From Streptomyces sp. HUAS 15-9 (lineage in GTDB: Bacteria; Actinomycetota; Actinomycetes; Streptomycetales; Streptomycetaceae), in assembly GCF_025642155.1 (NCBI RefSeq), contig NZ_CP106798.1:5332001-5396000 (forward strand): a DNA stretch of 64,000 nucleotides, read 5' to 3'. Below, piece after piece: positions 1 through 10,947 of the stretch. Below the pieces are notes generated by a model. That model was not told the origin of the DNA. It did no database searches and worked only from the letters and a program-made list of their open reading frames with translations. Within the stretch, counting starts at the first letter, position 1; each line of letters opens with the position of its first letter. The position numbers were made by a program, and so were the translations under genes.

Positions 1-294
1 CCGCTCCACCAGCTCCTTGGGAGCCAGCCCGTACCCTCCCTCGACGTCCGCCGACACCGGCACGTCCACTGCCCGTACTATGCGCGCCACCGCGGCGAAC
101 ATCTCCTCGGCCGGAACCTCACCGTCCGCGTACCCGAGCGACGCGGCGACCCCCGCACTGGGCGTGGCGAGCGCCGGAAACCCGGCCTCCGTGAAGACCC
201 GGGCGCTGGCCGCGTCCCAGGGACCCGGCAGCACGAGCGGGTCGCCCTGCGCGCGCTGCCGGTGCAGCGACCGGAAGACCTCCGCCTCGCTCAC
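1..294 (-). CDS. Isocitrate lyase/PEP mutase-family protein (C-terminus outside window)
   Basis: The reading frame enters at a GTG start at 294 and runs off the left edge, so only the first 98 codons are seen. The visible part contains a LPGPWDAASARVF segment, ATPSAGVAASLGY and the strand-loop VSADVEGGYG, which fit the (beta/alpha)8 phosphoenolpyruvate mutase/isocitrate lyase superfamily, where the acidic residues bind Mg2+. Members cleave or rearrange C-C or C-P bonds of small oxoacids; the substrate here cannot be told. The GTG start overlaps the TGA of the AhpD-like gene by 4 bases (GTGA), so the two are translationally coupled and probably one operon. Confidence 0.8.
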   Translation of the reverse strand, partial: MSEAEVFRSLHRQRAQGDPLVLPGPWDAASARVFTEAGFPALATPSAGVAASLGYADGEVPAEEMFAAVARIVRAVDVPVSADVEGGYGLAPKELVER

Positions 295-794
295 CCGTGC
301 TGCCCCGGCTCATAGTGCCCCGGCGTCATCCGGGTGCTCACGCCGAAGCGGTTCCAGGCGTTGATCATCGTGATCGCGGCGATCAGGTGGGACAGCTCCG
401 CCTCGTCGAAGTGCTTGGCGGCGTGCTCGTACACCTCGTCCGGGACGAAGCCGTCGGTCAGGACCGTGATCGCCTCGGTCAGCTCGATCGCGGCCAGCTC
501 GCGTTCCGTGTAGAAGTGCCGCGACTCCTCCCACGCGCTCAGCTGCACGATCCGCTCGACGCTCTCGCCGGCCGCCAGCGCGTCCTTGGTGTGCATGTCG
601 AGGCAGAACGCGCAGTGGTTGAGCTGCGAGGCGCGGATCTTCACCAACTCGTACAGCTTGGGGTCGTCCAGGCCCCGGCGGACGGCGGTCTCCAGATGGA
701 TCATCGCTTTGTACACGCCCGGGGCGTGCTCGGCCCACTGCAGTCGGGGGGTGATCTCCGCGGCGTACTGGACCTCAGTCGGTTCGTTGGTCAT
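291..794 (-). CDS. Carboxymuconolactone decarboxylase/AhpD-family protein
   Basis: 167 aa, a normal length for a one-domain AhpD/CMD protein. The signature is the redox pair in HCAFCLDMHTKDALAAGE (residues about 57-74), where two Cys separated by two residues and a following His form the peroxidase/disulfide centre of AhpD relatives. These helical oligomeric proteins usually act as alkylhydroperoxidase-like redox enzymes. The gene is divergent from the MocR regulator at 842 with only 47 bp between them, suggesting control by that regulator, and it overlaps the downstream PEP mutase-family gene by 4 bases. Peroxidase activity is inferred from the CxxC motif only. Confidence 0.88.
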   Translation of the reverse strand: MTNEPTEVQYAAEITPRLQWAEHAPGVYKAMIHLETAVRRGLDDPKLYELVKIRASQLNHCAFCLDMHTKDALAAGESVERIVQLSAWEESRHFYTERELAAIELTEAITVLTDGFVPDEVYEHAAKHFDEAELSHLIAAITMINAWNRFGVSTRMTPGHYEPGQHG

Positions 795-836
795 GTCTTC
801 GACTCTATGGAGCAGGCGGCCCAGAGGTATGGTCCA

Positions 837-849
837 TTTCCATGGGAAA
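837..849. promoter_or_regulatory. Short inverted repeat over the MocR start codon
   Basis: TTTCC and GGAAA flank the ATG of the MocR gene (TTTCCATGGGAAA). It sits in the 47-bp divergent gap serving both the AhpD-like gene and the regulator, where MocR proteins commonly bind. It is short and could be chance. Confidence 0.25.
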
Positions 850-2263
850 ACCTTGGGCCACTTTCGGGGTCGATCTGCATCTGGAGCCCTCCGGCGCGGG
901 TGGGCTGCGCCGTGGGCTGACCGACGCCCTGCGGGACGCCGTGCGCGGCGGACGACTCGCCCCGGGCACCCGGCTGCCCTCCTCCCGGACCCTCGCGGCC
1001 GACCTCGGCATCGCCCGGAACACCGTCGCCGAGGCCTACGGCGACCTGGTCGCGGAGGGCTGGCTCACCGCACGGCAGGGGTCGGGGACCCGGGTCGCCA
1101 TGGGGGTACCGCCCACGCCTTTCGGGCAGTGGGGGAGAGCGGTCGTACCGCCCAGCGATACCGCTCCGCGGCGCCGCGCTCCCGGCCGGCCCACCCACAA
1201 TCTGGTCCCCGGCACCCCCGACCTCGCCGCCTTCCCCCGCGCTGAGTGGCTCAAGACGGCCCGCCGCGCGCTCACCGCCGCCCCTTCCGACGCCCTCGGC
1301 TACGGCGACCCGCGCGGCCGCCCCGAACTGCGCACCGCCCTCGCCGGCTATCTCTCCCGCGCCCGCGGTGTGCGCGCCGCTCCCGACGGCATCCTGATCT
1401 GCGCGGGCTTCTCCCACGGGCTGAGGATCCTCGGCACGGTGCTGAGGGCGCGCGGCGCACACACGGCGGCGGTGGAGTCGTACGGCCTCTCCGTCCACTG
1501 GGACCTGCTGACGGCGGCCGGACTGACCACCACGCCCCTGCCGTACGACGCACGCGCCACGGACACCCGCGAACTGCCGGACGCCGCCGCGGTACTGCTC
1601 ACCCCCGCCCACCAGTTCCCGATGGGCACACCCCTGCGCGCCGACCGGCGGGCGGCCGTCGTGGACTGGGCGCGGCGCACCGGCGGGCTGGTCCTGGAGG
1701 ACGACTACGACGGCGAGTTCCGCTACGACCGCCAGCCGGTCGGCGCGCTCCAAGGGCTGGACCCGGACCATGTGGTGTACCTGGGCACCGCCAGCAAGTC
1801 CCTCGCCCCCGGCCTGCGGCTGGCCTGGATGGTGCTGCCGCCGTCCCTCATGGAGGAGTGCGTGGCGGCCAAGGGCCTGGTCGACAACTGCGGGGTGCTG
1901 GACCAGCTGACCCTGGCGGAGTTCATCACCTCCGGGGCGTACGACCGCCATGTGCGCTCCGCCCGCCTGCGCTACCGGCGCCGCCGTGACACCCTCGTCA
2001 CGGCCCTCGCCGCCCGCGCGCCCGAGGTCCGGGTCACCGGCATCGCGGCCGGTCTGCACGCCGTCCTGCGCCTGCCGCCCGGCACCGAGCCGTCGATCGT
2101 CCAGGCCGCCGCCTGGCAGGGCCTCGCCCTGCACGGCCTCGCCTTCTACCGCCACGCCCAGGCCACGACCGAGCCACTGGACGCCCTGGTCGTCGGCTAC
2201 GGGACACCGCCGGACCATGCGTGGGCGGGGGCGCTGGAGGCGTTGTGCCGGGTGCTGCCGTGA
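842..2263 (+). CDS. MocR-type regulator (GntR winged helix fused to aminotransferase fold)
   Basis: 473 aa. An N-terminal GntR helix-turn-helix (residues about 12-80; GTRLPSSRTLAADLGIARNT) is followed by a fold-type I aminotransferase-like domain (about 115-470). The PLP-site sequences are visible: YGDPRGRPELR, DDYDGEFRYDR, and GTASKSLAPGLRLAW with the Schiff-base lysine in SK. MocR/PdxR/GabR proteins sense PLP or amino-donor adducts and regulate neighbouring, often divergent, genes. The AhpD/PEP-mutase pair on the other strand is the obvious target. The start at 842 lies directly beside the HTH; no strong Shine-Dalgarno is seen, so a leaderless message is possible. Confidence 0.9.
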   Translation: MGKPWATFGVDLHLEPSGAGGLRRGLTDALRDAVRGGRLAPGTRLPSSRTLAADLGIARNTVAEAYGDLVAEGWLTARQGSGTRVAMGVPPTPFGQWGRAVVPPSDTAPRRRAPGRPTHNLVPGTPDLAAFPRAEWLKTARRALTAAPSDALGYGDPRGRPELRTALAGYLSRARGVRAAPDGILICAGFSHGLRILGTVLRARGAHTAAVESYGLSVHWDLLTAAGLTTTPLPYDARATDTRELPDAAAVLLTPAHQFPMGTPLRADRRAAVVDWARRTGGLVLEDDYDGEFRYDRQPVGALQGLDPDHVVYLGTASKSLAPGLRLAWMVLPPSLMEECVAAKGLVDNCGVLDQLTLAEFITSGAYDRHVRSARLRYRRRRDTLVTALAARAPEVRVTGIAAGLHAVLRLPPGTEPSIVQAAAWQGLALHGLAFYRHAQATTEPLDALVVGYGTPPDHAWAGALEALCRVLP

Positions 2264-2318
2264 CGGGCCGGGCGCGGCGGTGCGGCAGCCGTTGTGGCCG
2301 GTCCGCGCCGTCGATGCG

Positions 2319-3188
2319 TCAGGAGTGCGGCCGGGTCGGTTCGGTGACCGGGGCGGGGTTCGCCGTCGGGGCCTCGCCGAAGCGCGCCAGCAGCAGCGCT
2401 CCCGCCACCGCGACCACGAAGCCCAGCACCGCCAGCCAGGTCAGCCCCTCCCGCGTACGGTCCCCGAGCCACACCACACCCACCGCCGCCGGGCCGATCG
2501 TCTCCCCGATCACTATCCCGGCGGTGGCGGTCGTCGGTGAACCGCGCTGCAGGGCCGACGTCAGCAGCAGGAACGCGGCGCCGCCGCCGAGGAGCAGGGC
2601 GTAGGTCGCGGGGTTGGTGAGCAGGTCGTACGGCTTCAGCGAGTCGATCAGCCGCACCGCCACCTCCACCACCCCGAACCCGAACCCGGCCCCCAGCCCG
2701 AGCAGCAGCGCCCGCCCGCGCTCCGGCAGCCGCCCGCCGACCGTCCCGAGCAGCAGCACTCCCACGGCCGTCCCGAGCATCGCCCACTTCAGCGCCGCCG
2801 AGCCGCCCCGGTCCCCCTCCGTCCCGGACGCCAGTCCCAGCATCGCCAGCCCGGCGCACACCACCGCGACCGCGCCCCACTCCACCTTGCTCAGCCGCAC
2901 CCGCAGCAGCCGCGCCGCGACCACCGCCGTCACCGCGAGGCTGGACGCGAGCGCCGCGCCGACCGCGTAGATGGGGATCGACCGCAGCGCCGCGATCTGC
3001 AGCAGGAAGCCGAGCCCGTCCAGCGCCAGCCCGGCCAGATACCGCCACTGCCGCAGCGCCCGCAGCAGCAGCGCCGCGTCCCCGCCCCCACCCGTGTCGG
3101 CGGCCTCCCGTGCGGCCATCGCCTGCAACACCGTCGCCGTACCGAAGCAGACCGCCGCGCCGAGGGCGCACAGCATTCCAAAGAGCAC
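2319..3188 (-). CDS. EamA/DMT-type integral membrane protein
   Basis: About 289 aa with roughly nine to ten hydrophobic helices (for example CALGAAVCFGTATVLQA, YAVGAALASSLAVTAVVAA, TWLAVLGFVVAVAGALLLA), typical of drug/metabolite transporter-superfamily proteins with a duplicated helical bundle. Substrate unknown. The frame is open to 3263 with a TTG, but the first helix begins just after the GTG at 3188 (or ATG at 3176), so the start is placed at 3188; no convincing ribosome binding site separates these options. It lies about 100 bp downstream of rocD on the same strand, so the two are probably cotranscribed. It is convergent with the MocR gene. Confidence 0.75.
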   Translation of the reverse strand: MLFGMLCALGAAVCFGTATVLQAMAAREAADTGGGGDAALLLRALRQWRYLAGLALDGLGFLLQIAALRSIPIYAVGAALASSLAVTAVVAARLLRVRLSKVEWGAVAVVCAGLAMLGLASGTEGDRGGSAALKWAMLGTAVGVLLLGTVGGRLPERGRALLLGLGAGFGFGVVEVAVRLIDSLKPYDLLTNPATYALLLGGGAAFLLLTSALQRGSPTTATAGIVIGETIGPAAVGVVWLGDRTREGLTWLAVLGFVVAVAGALLLARFGEAPTANPAPVTEPTRPHS

Positions 3189-3284
3189 AAAGCGACTGTA
3201 GGGGAGCGGGAAAACCCGGGGGTCCGTGGGGGTGCGGCTCTCATGGCCGGCATGCGCCGGCAACTCGAGTACGCACGTGATCCT

Positions 3285-4490
3285 TCAGACACCCAGCACG
3301 CCGCGGAGCTGGTCGAGGCCCCAGTCAAGGTCCTCCTTACCGATCACCAGCGGCGGGGCGATCCGGATCGTCGAGCCGTGGGTGTCCTTGACCAGGACAC
3401 CCCGGTCCATGAGCTGCTCCGACACCTGCCGCCCGGTCCCGGCCCGCCGGGCGATGTCGACGCCGGCCCACAGCCCGCGCCCCCGCACCTGAGTGACCTT
3501 CCCGGTGCCGAGCAGCGCGCCCAGCTCGCGGTGCAGATGCGCGCCGAGCTCCGCGGACCGCGCCTGGTACTCGCCGGTCCGCAGCATCGCGATCACCTCC
3601 AGCGCCACCGCACAGGCCAGCGGATTCCCGCCGAACGTCGACCCGTGCTCGCCCGGCCGGAACACCCCCAGCACCTCCGCGCTCGACACCACCGCCGACA
3701 CCGGCAGGATCCCGCCGCCCAGCGCCTTCCCGAGCACATACATGTCCGGTACGACGCCCTCGTGCTCGCAGGCGAAGGTCCGCCCGGTCCGGCCCAGCCC
3801 CGACTGGATCTCGTCCGCGATGAACAGCACGTTCCGCTCCCGCGTCAGCTCCCGCACCGCCGGCAGATAGCCCTCCGGCGGCACGATCACCCCCGACTCG
3901 CCCTGGATCGGCTCCAGCAGCACTGCGGCCGTGTTCTCGGTGAGCGCCTCCCGCATCGCGGTCAGGTCGCCGTACGGCACGATCTCGAAGCCCGGCGTGT
4001 ACGGCCCGAAGTCCGCCCGTGCCTCCGGGTCCGTGGAGAAGCTGATCACGGTCGTCGTACGGCCGTGGAAGTTGCCGCCCGCGACCACGATCTTCGCCAT
4101 CTCCGCGGGCACCCCCTTGAGTCGGTAGCCCCACTTCCGGGCCGTCTTCACCGCGGTCTCCACGGCCTCCACGCCCGTGTTCATCGGCAGCACCATGTCC
4201 ATGCCACACAGCTGCGCCAGCTCGGTGCAGAACGCGGCGAACCGGTCGTGGTGGAACGCCCGCGACGTCAGCGTCACCCGCTCCAGCTGCGCCTTGGCCG
4301 CCGCCAGCAGCCGCGGGTGCCCGTGCCCGAAGTTCAGCGCCGAGTACCCGGCCAGCAGATCGAGATACCGCCTCCCCTCGACATCCGTCATCCAGGCGCC
4401 GTCCGCGGTGGCCACGACCACCGGCAGCGGGTGGTAGTTGTGCGCACTGTGGGCGTCCGCGGCGGCGATGAGCGCCTCCGTAGCGTTCAC
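3285..4490 (-). CDS. rocD: Ornithine--oxo-acid transaminase
   Basis: 401 aa, the usual length for class-III ornithine aminotransferases, which convert L-ornithine and 2-oxoglutarate to glutamate semialdehyde and glutamate. Landmarks are GYSALNFGHGHPRLL, TGVEAVETAVKTARKWGY, GGNFHGRTTT, the PLP-phosphate/Asp segment FIADEIQSGLGRTG and the Schiff-base lysine in MYVLGKALGGG. GTG at 4490 is chosen because GGAG lies 5-8 bases upstream; the frame stays open to 4697 but the extension runs through the riboswitch region on the opposite strand and has no family match. The gene is divergent from glyA, with the DMT gene downstream. Confidence 0.95.
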   Translation of the reverse strand: MNATEALIAAADAHSAHNYHPLPVVVATADGAWMTDVEGRRYLDLLAGYSALNFGHGHPRLLAAAKAQLERVTLTSRAFHHDRFAAFCTELAQLCGMDMVLPMNTGVEAVETAVKTARKWGYRLKGVPAEMAKIVVAGGNFHGRTTTVISFSTDPEARADFGPYTPGFEIVPYGDLTAMREALTENTAAVLLEPIQGESGVIVPPEGYLPAVRELTRERNVLFIADEIQSGLGRTGRTFACEHEGVVPDMYVLGKALGGGILPVSAVVSSAEVLGVFRPGEHGSTFGGNPLACAVALEVIAMLRTGEYQARSAELGAHLHRELGALLGTGKVTQVRGRGLWAGVDIARRAGTGRQVSEQLMDRGVLVKDTHGSTIRIAPPLVIGKEDLDWGLDQLRGVLGV

Positions 4491-4590
4491 GGGATCTCCA
4501 GAGGGCCAGAGAGTCGGTTTCGCCCCCTTCTTATCCTCGCTCGCATGGTGGACGTGGGACCTGCCGAATCCGACGCGCCCGGTAGGCTGA

Positions 4591-7320
<2,730 letters not shown>

Positions 7321-7458
7321 GGCGTACGACCGCACGTACGTACGTCGGGCAGAGCGCTGCACATCACTCCGGCCGCGCCTGCCCACAACACGGCCGTGGC
7401 CTTACAGTCGATTAGCCGGACGGCTGAGTACGAACCAGACACGACGACAGGAGACGAC

Positions 7459-8043
7459 GTGGGGACCGTAACGATCGGCGTGTCGATCGCGGTCCCGGAG
7501 CCTTATGGCAGCCTGCTCCAGGAGCGGCGCGCGGGCTTCGGCGACCCCGCGGCTCACGGCATCCCCACCCATGTCACCCTGCTGCCGCCGACGGAGGTCG
7601 ACGCCACCGGGCTGCCGGCCGTCGAGGCGTATCTGACCGAGGTCGCCGCGGCCGGCCGCCCCTTCCCGATGCGGCTGTCCGGCACCGGCACCTTCCGGCC
7701 CCTGTCGCCGGTGGTGTACGTGAAGGTCGTCCAGGGCGCGGAGGCCTGCGCCCGGCTGCAGAAGCGGGTCCGGGACGCCTCCGGTCCCGTGGCGCGCGAG
7801 CTGCAGTTCCCGTACCACCCGCACGTCACGGTGGCACACGGCATCGACGACGCGGCGATGGACCGCGCCTTCGAGGAACTCGCCGACTACGACGCCGAGT
7901 GGTCCTGCACGGGCTTCGCACTCTACGAACAGGGCCCCGACGGCGTGTGGCGCAAGCTTCGGGAGTTCACCTTCGGCGGCTCGGTGGTGCCGCCACAGGC
8001 GGGCCACGCGGACGTGGAACGCGGCACGATCGCGAGCCGCTGA
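7459..8043 (+). CDS. 2H phosphoesterase / 2'-5' RNA ligase-family protein
   Basis: 194 aa from a GTG start preceded by AGGAG. It carries the two HxT signatures of the 2H superfamily: PTHVTLLPP (about residue 35) and YHPHVTVAHG (about residue 120), separated by the usual distance. 2H proteins act on 2',3'-cyclic phosphates or 2'-5' linkages of RNA or nucleotides; the biological substrate here is unknown. It follows trpS by about 140 bp and is convergent with the DprE2-like gene, a dispersed repeat and hairpin lying between them. Confidence 0.85.
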   Translation: MGTVTIGVSIAVPEPYGSLLQERRAGFGDPAAHGIPTHVTLLPPTEVDATGLPAVEAYLTEVAAAGRPFPMRLSGTGTFRPLSPVVYVKVVQGAEACARLQKRVRDASGPVARELQFPYHPHVTVAHGIDDAAMDRAFEELADYDAEWSCTGFALYEQGPDGVWRKLREFTFGGSVVPPQAGHADVERGTIASR

Positions 8044-8089
8044 GCGCTCCGCTGGTCGGGCCGTAGTGTGCCGTCGGTTGTCTGCGGCG

Positions 8090-8133
8090 CCGTTGTGGCT
8101 TGTCGCGCAGTTCCCCGCGCCCCTTCGGGGCGC
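8090..8133 (+). repeat. Dispersed Streptomyces intergenic repeat ending in a hairpin
   Basis: The stretch begins CGTTGTGGCT, continues through GTCGCGCAGTTCCCCGC and ends in the hairpin GCGCCCC-TTC-GGGGCGC (8117-8133). I recognise this phrase as very common between Streptomyces genes. Partial copies are seen at about 2289-2304 and 47,540-47,556. Here it lies between convergent genes and can serve both as terminator. Confidence 0.65.
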
Positions 8134-8148
8134 TCGTAGTCGGCCGTG

Positions 8149-8904
8149 TCAGATCGGCAAGCGGCGGAACACCGCCCTTGGTGCGTGGCGTAGGGCTGAC
8201 ATGATCAGGCGGAGTTGGCCCGGTACCCACAGTGTTTCCGTGCGTCGTCGTAGGCCCAGTTCGACGGCCGTGGCTACCTCCTCCGGGGTGGTGGACATCG
8301 GTGCCTCGTCGAGGCCGGCCGTCATTCGGGAGCGTACGAAGCCGGGGCGTACGACCATGACGTGGACGCCCGTGCCGTGCAGCGCGTCGCCGAGGCCCTG
8401 GGCGAAGGCGTCGAGGCCGGCCTTGCTGGAGCCGTAGATGAAGTTCGAGCGGCGGGCGCGCTCACCGGCGACCGAGGAGAGCACCACCAGGGAGCCGTGC
8501 CCCTGGGACTGGAGGGCCCGCGCGCACAGCAGGCCCGCCGACACCGCGCCCGTGTAGTTGGTCTGGGCGACGCGCACGGCGCTCATCGGCTCCCGCTCGT
8601 CGTGCGCCTGGTCGCCGAGGATGCCGAAGGCGAGCAGCACCATGTCGATGTCGCCCTCGGCGAAGACCTTGCCGAGCACACTCTCGTGGGACTCGGGGTC
8701 GAGCGCGTCGAAGGCGACGACGCGGACGTCCGCCCCCTGGGAGCGCAGGCCCTCGGCGGCCTCCTCGAGGCTGGGAGAGGGGCGGCCCGCCAGCCACACC
8801 GTGCGGGTGCGGCGCGCGACGAGCCGGCGCACGGTCGCCAGCGCGATCTCTGACGTGCCGCCGAGGACGAGCACGGACTGGGGGATGCCGAAGGCGTCCT
8901 TCAC
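8149..8904 (-). CDS. dprE2: DprE2-like SDR oxidoreductase (decaprenylphosphoryl-2-keto-ribose reductase family)
   Basis: 251 aa short-chain dehydrogenase. The NAD(P)-binding glycine motif is LVLGGTSEIALATVRRL (residues 10-26), followed by VVLSSVAGERARRSNFIYGSSKAGLD with the Ser-Tyr-x3-Lys catalytic set, and VVRPGFVRSRMT. In mycobacteria DprE2 reduces the 2-keto intermediate made by DprE1 to decaprenylphosphoryl-arabinose. The GTG start at 8904 has AAGGAGCT just upstream. It lies immediately downstream of the DprE1-like gene, which strongly supports the pairing; the lipid product in this organism is not established. Confidence 0.85.
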   Translation of the reverse strand: MKDAFGIPQSVLVLGGTSEIALATVRRLVARRTRTVWLAGRPSPSLEEAAEGLRSQGADVRVVAFDALDPESHESVLGKVFAEGDIDMVLLAFGILGDQAHDEREPMSAVRVAQTNYTGAVSAGLLCARALQSQGHGSLVVLSSVAGERARRSNFIYGSSKAGLDAFAQGLGDALHGTGVHVMVVRPGFVRSRMTAGLDEAPMSTTPEEVATAVELGLRRRTETLWVPGQLRLIMSALRHAPRAVFRRLPI

Positions 8905-8947
8905 GACAGCTCCTTGGGGTGGGGATCGGGACGGCTGCTGGCGGGGC

Positions 8948-10303
8948 TCAGAGGCCGAGGCGTCGGGCCAGGTCCGAGACGAAGAGCCCGCGTGGGTCCA
9001 GTTCCGCGCGCAGGGCACGGAAGTCGGCGAGCCTGGGATACATCGAGGCGAGCACGTCCGGGCGCAGCCGGGAGTCCTTGGCGAGGTAGACGCGCCCGCC
9101 GGCCGCGGCGACCTCCTCGTCGAGTTCGTCGAGGAACGTGCCGAGGCCGGGCAGTGCGGCCGGGATGTCCAGGGCGAGAGTCCAGCCGGGCACCGGGAAG
9201 GAGAGCCAGCCGGGGTCGGCGTCCCCGAAGCGCTTGAGGACGGCCAGGAAGGACGGGCAGCGGTGCTCGGAGATACGGTGGACGATCCGGCGCAGGGCCT
9301 CCTCCTGGCCGTAGCCGACGACGAACTGGTACTGGACGAAGCCGTCGCGGCCGTAGATCCGGTTCCAGTGGGGCACTGCGTCCAGGGGGTGGAAGAAGGC
9401 GGAGATCCGCTGGAGTTCACCGATCCGCGCGCGGGGCGCCCTCCGGTACCAGAGTTCGTTGAACAAGCCCACGGAGGTACGGCCGAGCAGACCGTCGGGG
9501 ACGAGGGCGGGGGCGGCCGGGAGCTGCCGGGGGCGGAAGGACAGCGGACGGCGCCACGCGCGTGTGCCCTTGCGCAGGGCCTGCCGGGGCGCGTGGTCGC
9601 CGCGGGTGAGCACCGCGCGCCCGGTCGCCGCGCCGCGGGCCAGCAGGTCGATCCAGGCGACCGAGTAGCGGTAGCGGTGGTCGGTGGCCGTCAGACGGGC
9701 CATCAGGTCGTCCAGGTCGGTGGCGCGTTCGGTGTCGACCGACAGGTACGACGTCTCGACCGGCAGCAGCCGCATGGTGGCCGTGAGGATCACCCCGGTG
9801 AGGCCCATGCCGCCCGCGGTCGCGTCGAACAGGGGCGTGCCGCGGCCGACCGCGTGGATCTCGCCGTCGGCCGTCAGGAGTTCGAAGGACAGCACATGGC
9901 GGCAGAAGGACCCGGAGACATGGTGGTTCTTGCCGTGGATGTCGGCGCCGATCGCCCCGCCGACCGTGACCTGACGGGTGCCCGGTGTCACCGGCACGAA
10001 CCAGCCGAGCGGCAGCAGCACCTCCATCAGCCGGTGCAGGGACACGCCCGCGTCGCACAGCACGGTGCCGCCGTCGGCGTCGATGGCGTGGATACGGTCG
10101 AGACCCGTCATGTCGATGACGGACCCGCCGGCGTTCTGCGCGGCGTCCCCGTACGCCCGCCCCAGTCCCCGAGCGATGCCGCCCCGGGCCCCGCAGTTCC
10201 GGACGGCGGCCACGGCCTGCTCGTAGCTCCGCGGGCGGATCAGCCGGGCGGCGGTGGGGGCGGTGCGGCCCCAGCCGGTGACGGACACCGTGTCTTCGGA
10301 CAT
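8948..10303 (-). CDS. dprE1: DprE1-like FAD-dependent oxidase
   Basis: 451 aa. The VAO-type FAD domain is visible in IARGLGRAYGDAAQNAG and VTPGTRQVTVGGAIGADIHG-KNHH, followed by the DprE1-type substrate domain (FVQYQFVVGYG, FLAVLKRFGDADPGWLSFP and a C-terminal YLAKDSRLRPDVLASMYP). Mycobacterial DprE1 oxidises decaprenylphosphoryl-ribose at C2', and benzothiazinones trap it through an active-site Cys in the VLK-FG area. Here that stretch reads FLAVLKRFG, with no Cys inside it; the exact aligned position needs an alignment. It is followed by the DprE2-like gene and divergent from the PAP2/UbiA/GtrA set. Confidence 0.88.
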   Translation of the reverse strand: MSEDTVSVTGWGRTAPTAARLIRPRSYEQAVAAVRNCGARGGIARGLGRAYGDAAQNAGGSVIDMTGLDRIHAIDADGGTVLCDAGVSLHRLMEVLLPLGWFVPVTPGTRQVTVGGAIGADIHGKNHHVSGSFCRHVLSFELLTADGEIHAVGRGTPLFDATAGGMGLTGVILTATMRLLPVETSYLSVDTERATDLDDLMARLTATDHRYRYSVAWIDLLARGAATGRAVLTRGDHAPRQALRKGTRAWRRPLSFRPRQLPAAPALVPDGLLGRTSVGLFNELWYRRAPRARIGELQRISAFFHPLDAVPHWNRIYGRDGFVQYQFVVGYGQEEALRRIVHRISEHRCPSFLAVLKRFGDADPGWLSFPVPGWTLALDIPAALPGLGTFLDELDEEVAAAGGRVYLAKDSRLRPDVLASMYPRLADFRALRAELDPRGLFVSDLARRLGL

Positions 10304-10437
10304 GGCGGTGACCGTATCGCCCTTATGTGGGCGATTGGTTATGGAACATTACGCTCATCCCCGAAATGGGTGATTAATGGTATGTCGCACAATATTGTCG
10401 TAGTGCTGGCGGCGGTCGACGGGAACAGTGAGTCCAC
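10304..10437. promoter_or_regulatory. AT-rich divergent promoter region of the DprE/UbiA cluster
   Basis: 134 bp between divergent genes, markedly AT-richer than its surroundings, with GCACAATATTGTCG (10,388-10,401) containing a perfect ACAATATTGT palindrome. It must hold the promoters for dprE1-dprE2 on one strand and PAP2-ubiA-gtrA on the other, so it is where the whole pathway could be co-regulated. Confidence 0.4.
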
Positions 10438-10947
10438 ATGGACGACTTCCACGACCTGGACCACAGAATCCTTTCTGCACTGCATGCCTGCGGCGCCGAT
10501 CCGCGTGTCGCCTCCGCCGCACGCGGCCTGTCCCTCGCCGGCGAGCACGGCATGCTGTGGCTCGGGACGGGACTCGTCGGAGCCGCCGTGGACGGCACCC
10601 GGCGCGGCTCCTGGTTGCGCGGCACCGCGCTCGTGGCGGGCGCACACCTCGCCAGCATGGGCGTGAAGCGGCTCGTGCGCCGTGCGCGCCCCTCGCACCT
10701 CGAACCCCTGGTGCGCACCGCGGGCCGGCACTCCTTCCCGAGCTCCCACGCCTCCTCCTCCGTGGCGGCCGCCGTCGCCTTCGGTGCGCTGGGGACCTAC
10801 GGGATCGTGCCGCTCGCCGCCGCCATGTGTCTCTCCCGCCTGGTCGTCGGCGTCCACTACCCCACGGACGTGGCGGCCGGCGCGGCGCTGGGGGCGCTCA
10901 CGGCCCGGCTCGGGGCGCGCTGGATGAGAGGCAGCGCCCATGACTGA
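10438..10947 (+). CDS. PAP2-family lipid phosphatase (decaprenylphosphoryl-phosphoribose phosphatase-like)
   Basis: 169 aa membrane phosphatase. The three PAP2 signatures appear in order: KRLVRRARP, SFPSSHASSSVAAA and SRLVVGVHYPTDVAAG, giving the Arg/His active site. In the mycobacterial pathway such an enzyme (Rv3807c) removes the 5-phosphate from decaprenylphosphoryl-5-phosphoribose before DprE1 acts. Here it is encoded directly ahead of and overlapping the UbiA-type gene by 8 bases, matching that role. ATG at 10,438 follows AACAGTGAG; the binding site is weak. Confidence 0.85.
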   Translation: MDDFHDLDHRILSALHACGADPRVASAARGLSLAGEHGMLWLGTGLVGAAVDGTRRGSWLRGTALVAGAHLASMGVKRLVRRARPSHLEPLVRTAGRHSFPSSHASSSVAAAVAFGALGTYGIVPLAAAMCLSRLVVGVHYPTDVAAGAALGALTARLGARWMRGSAHD

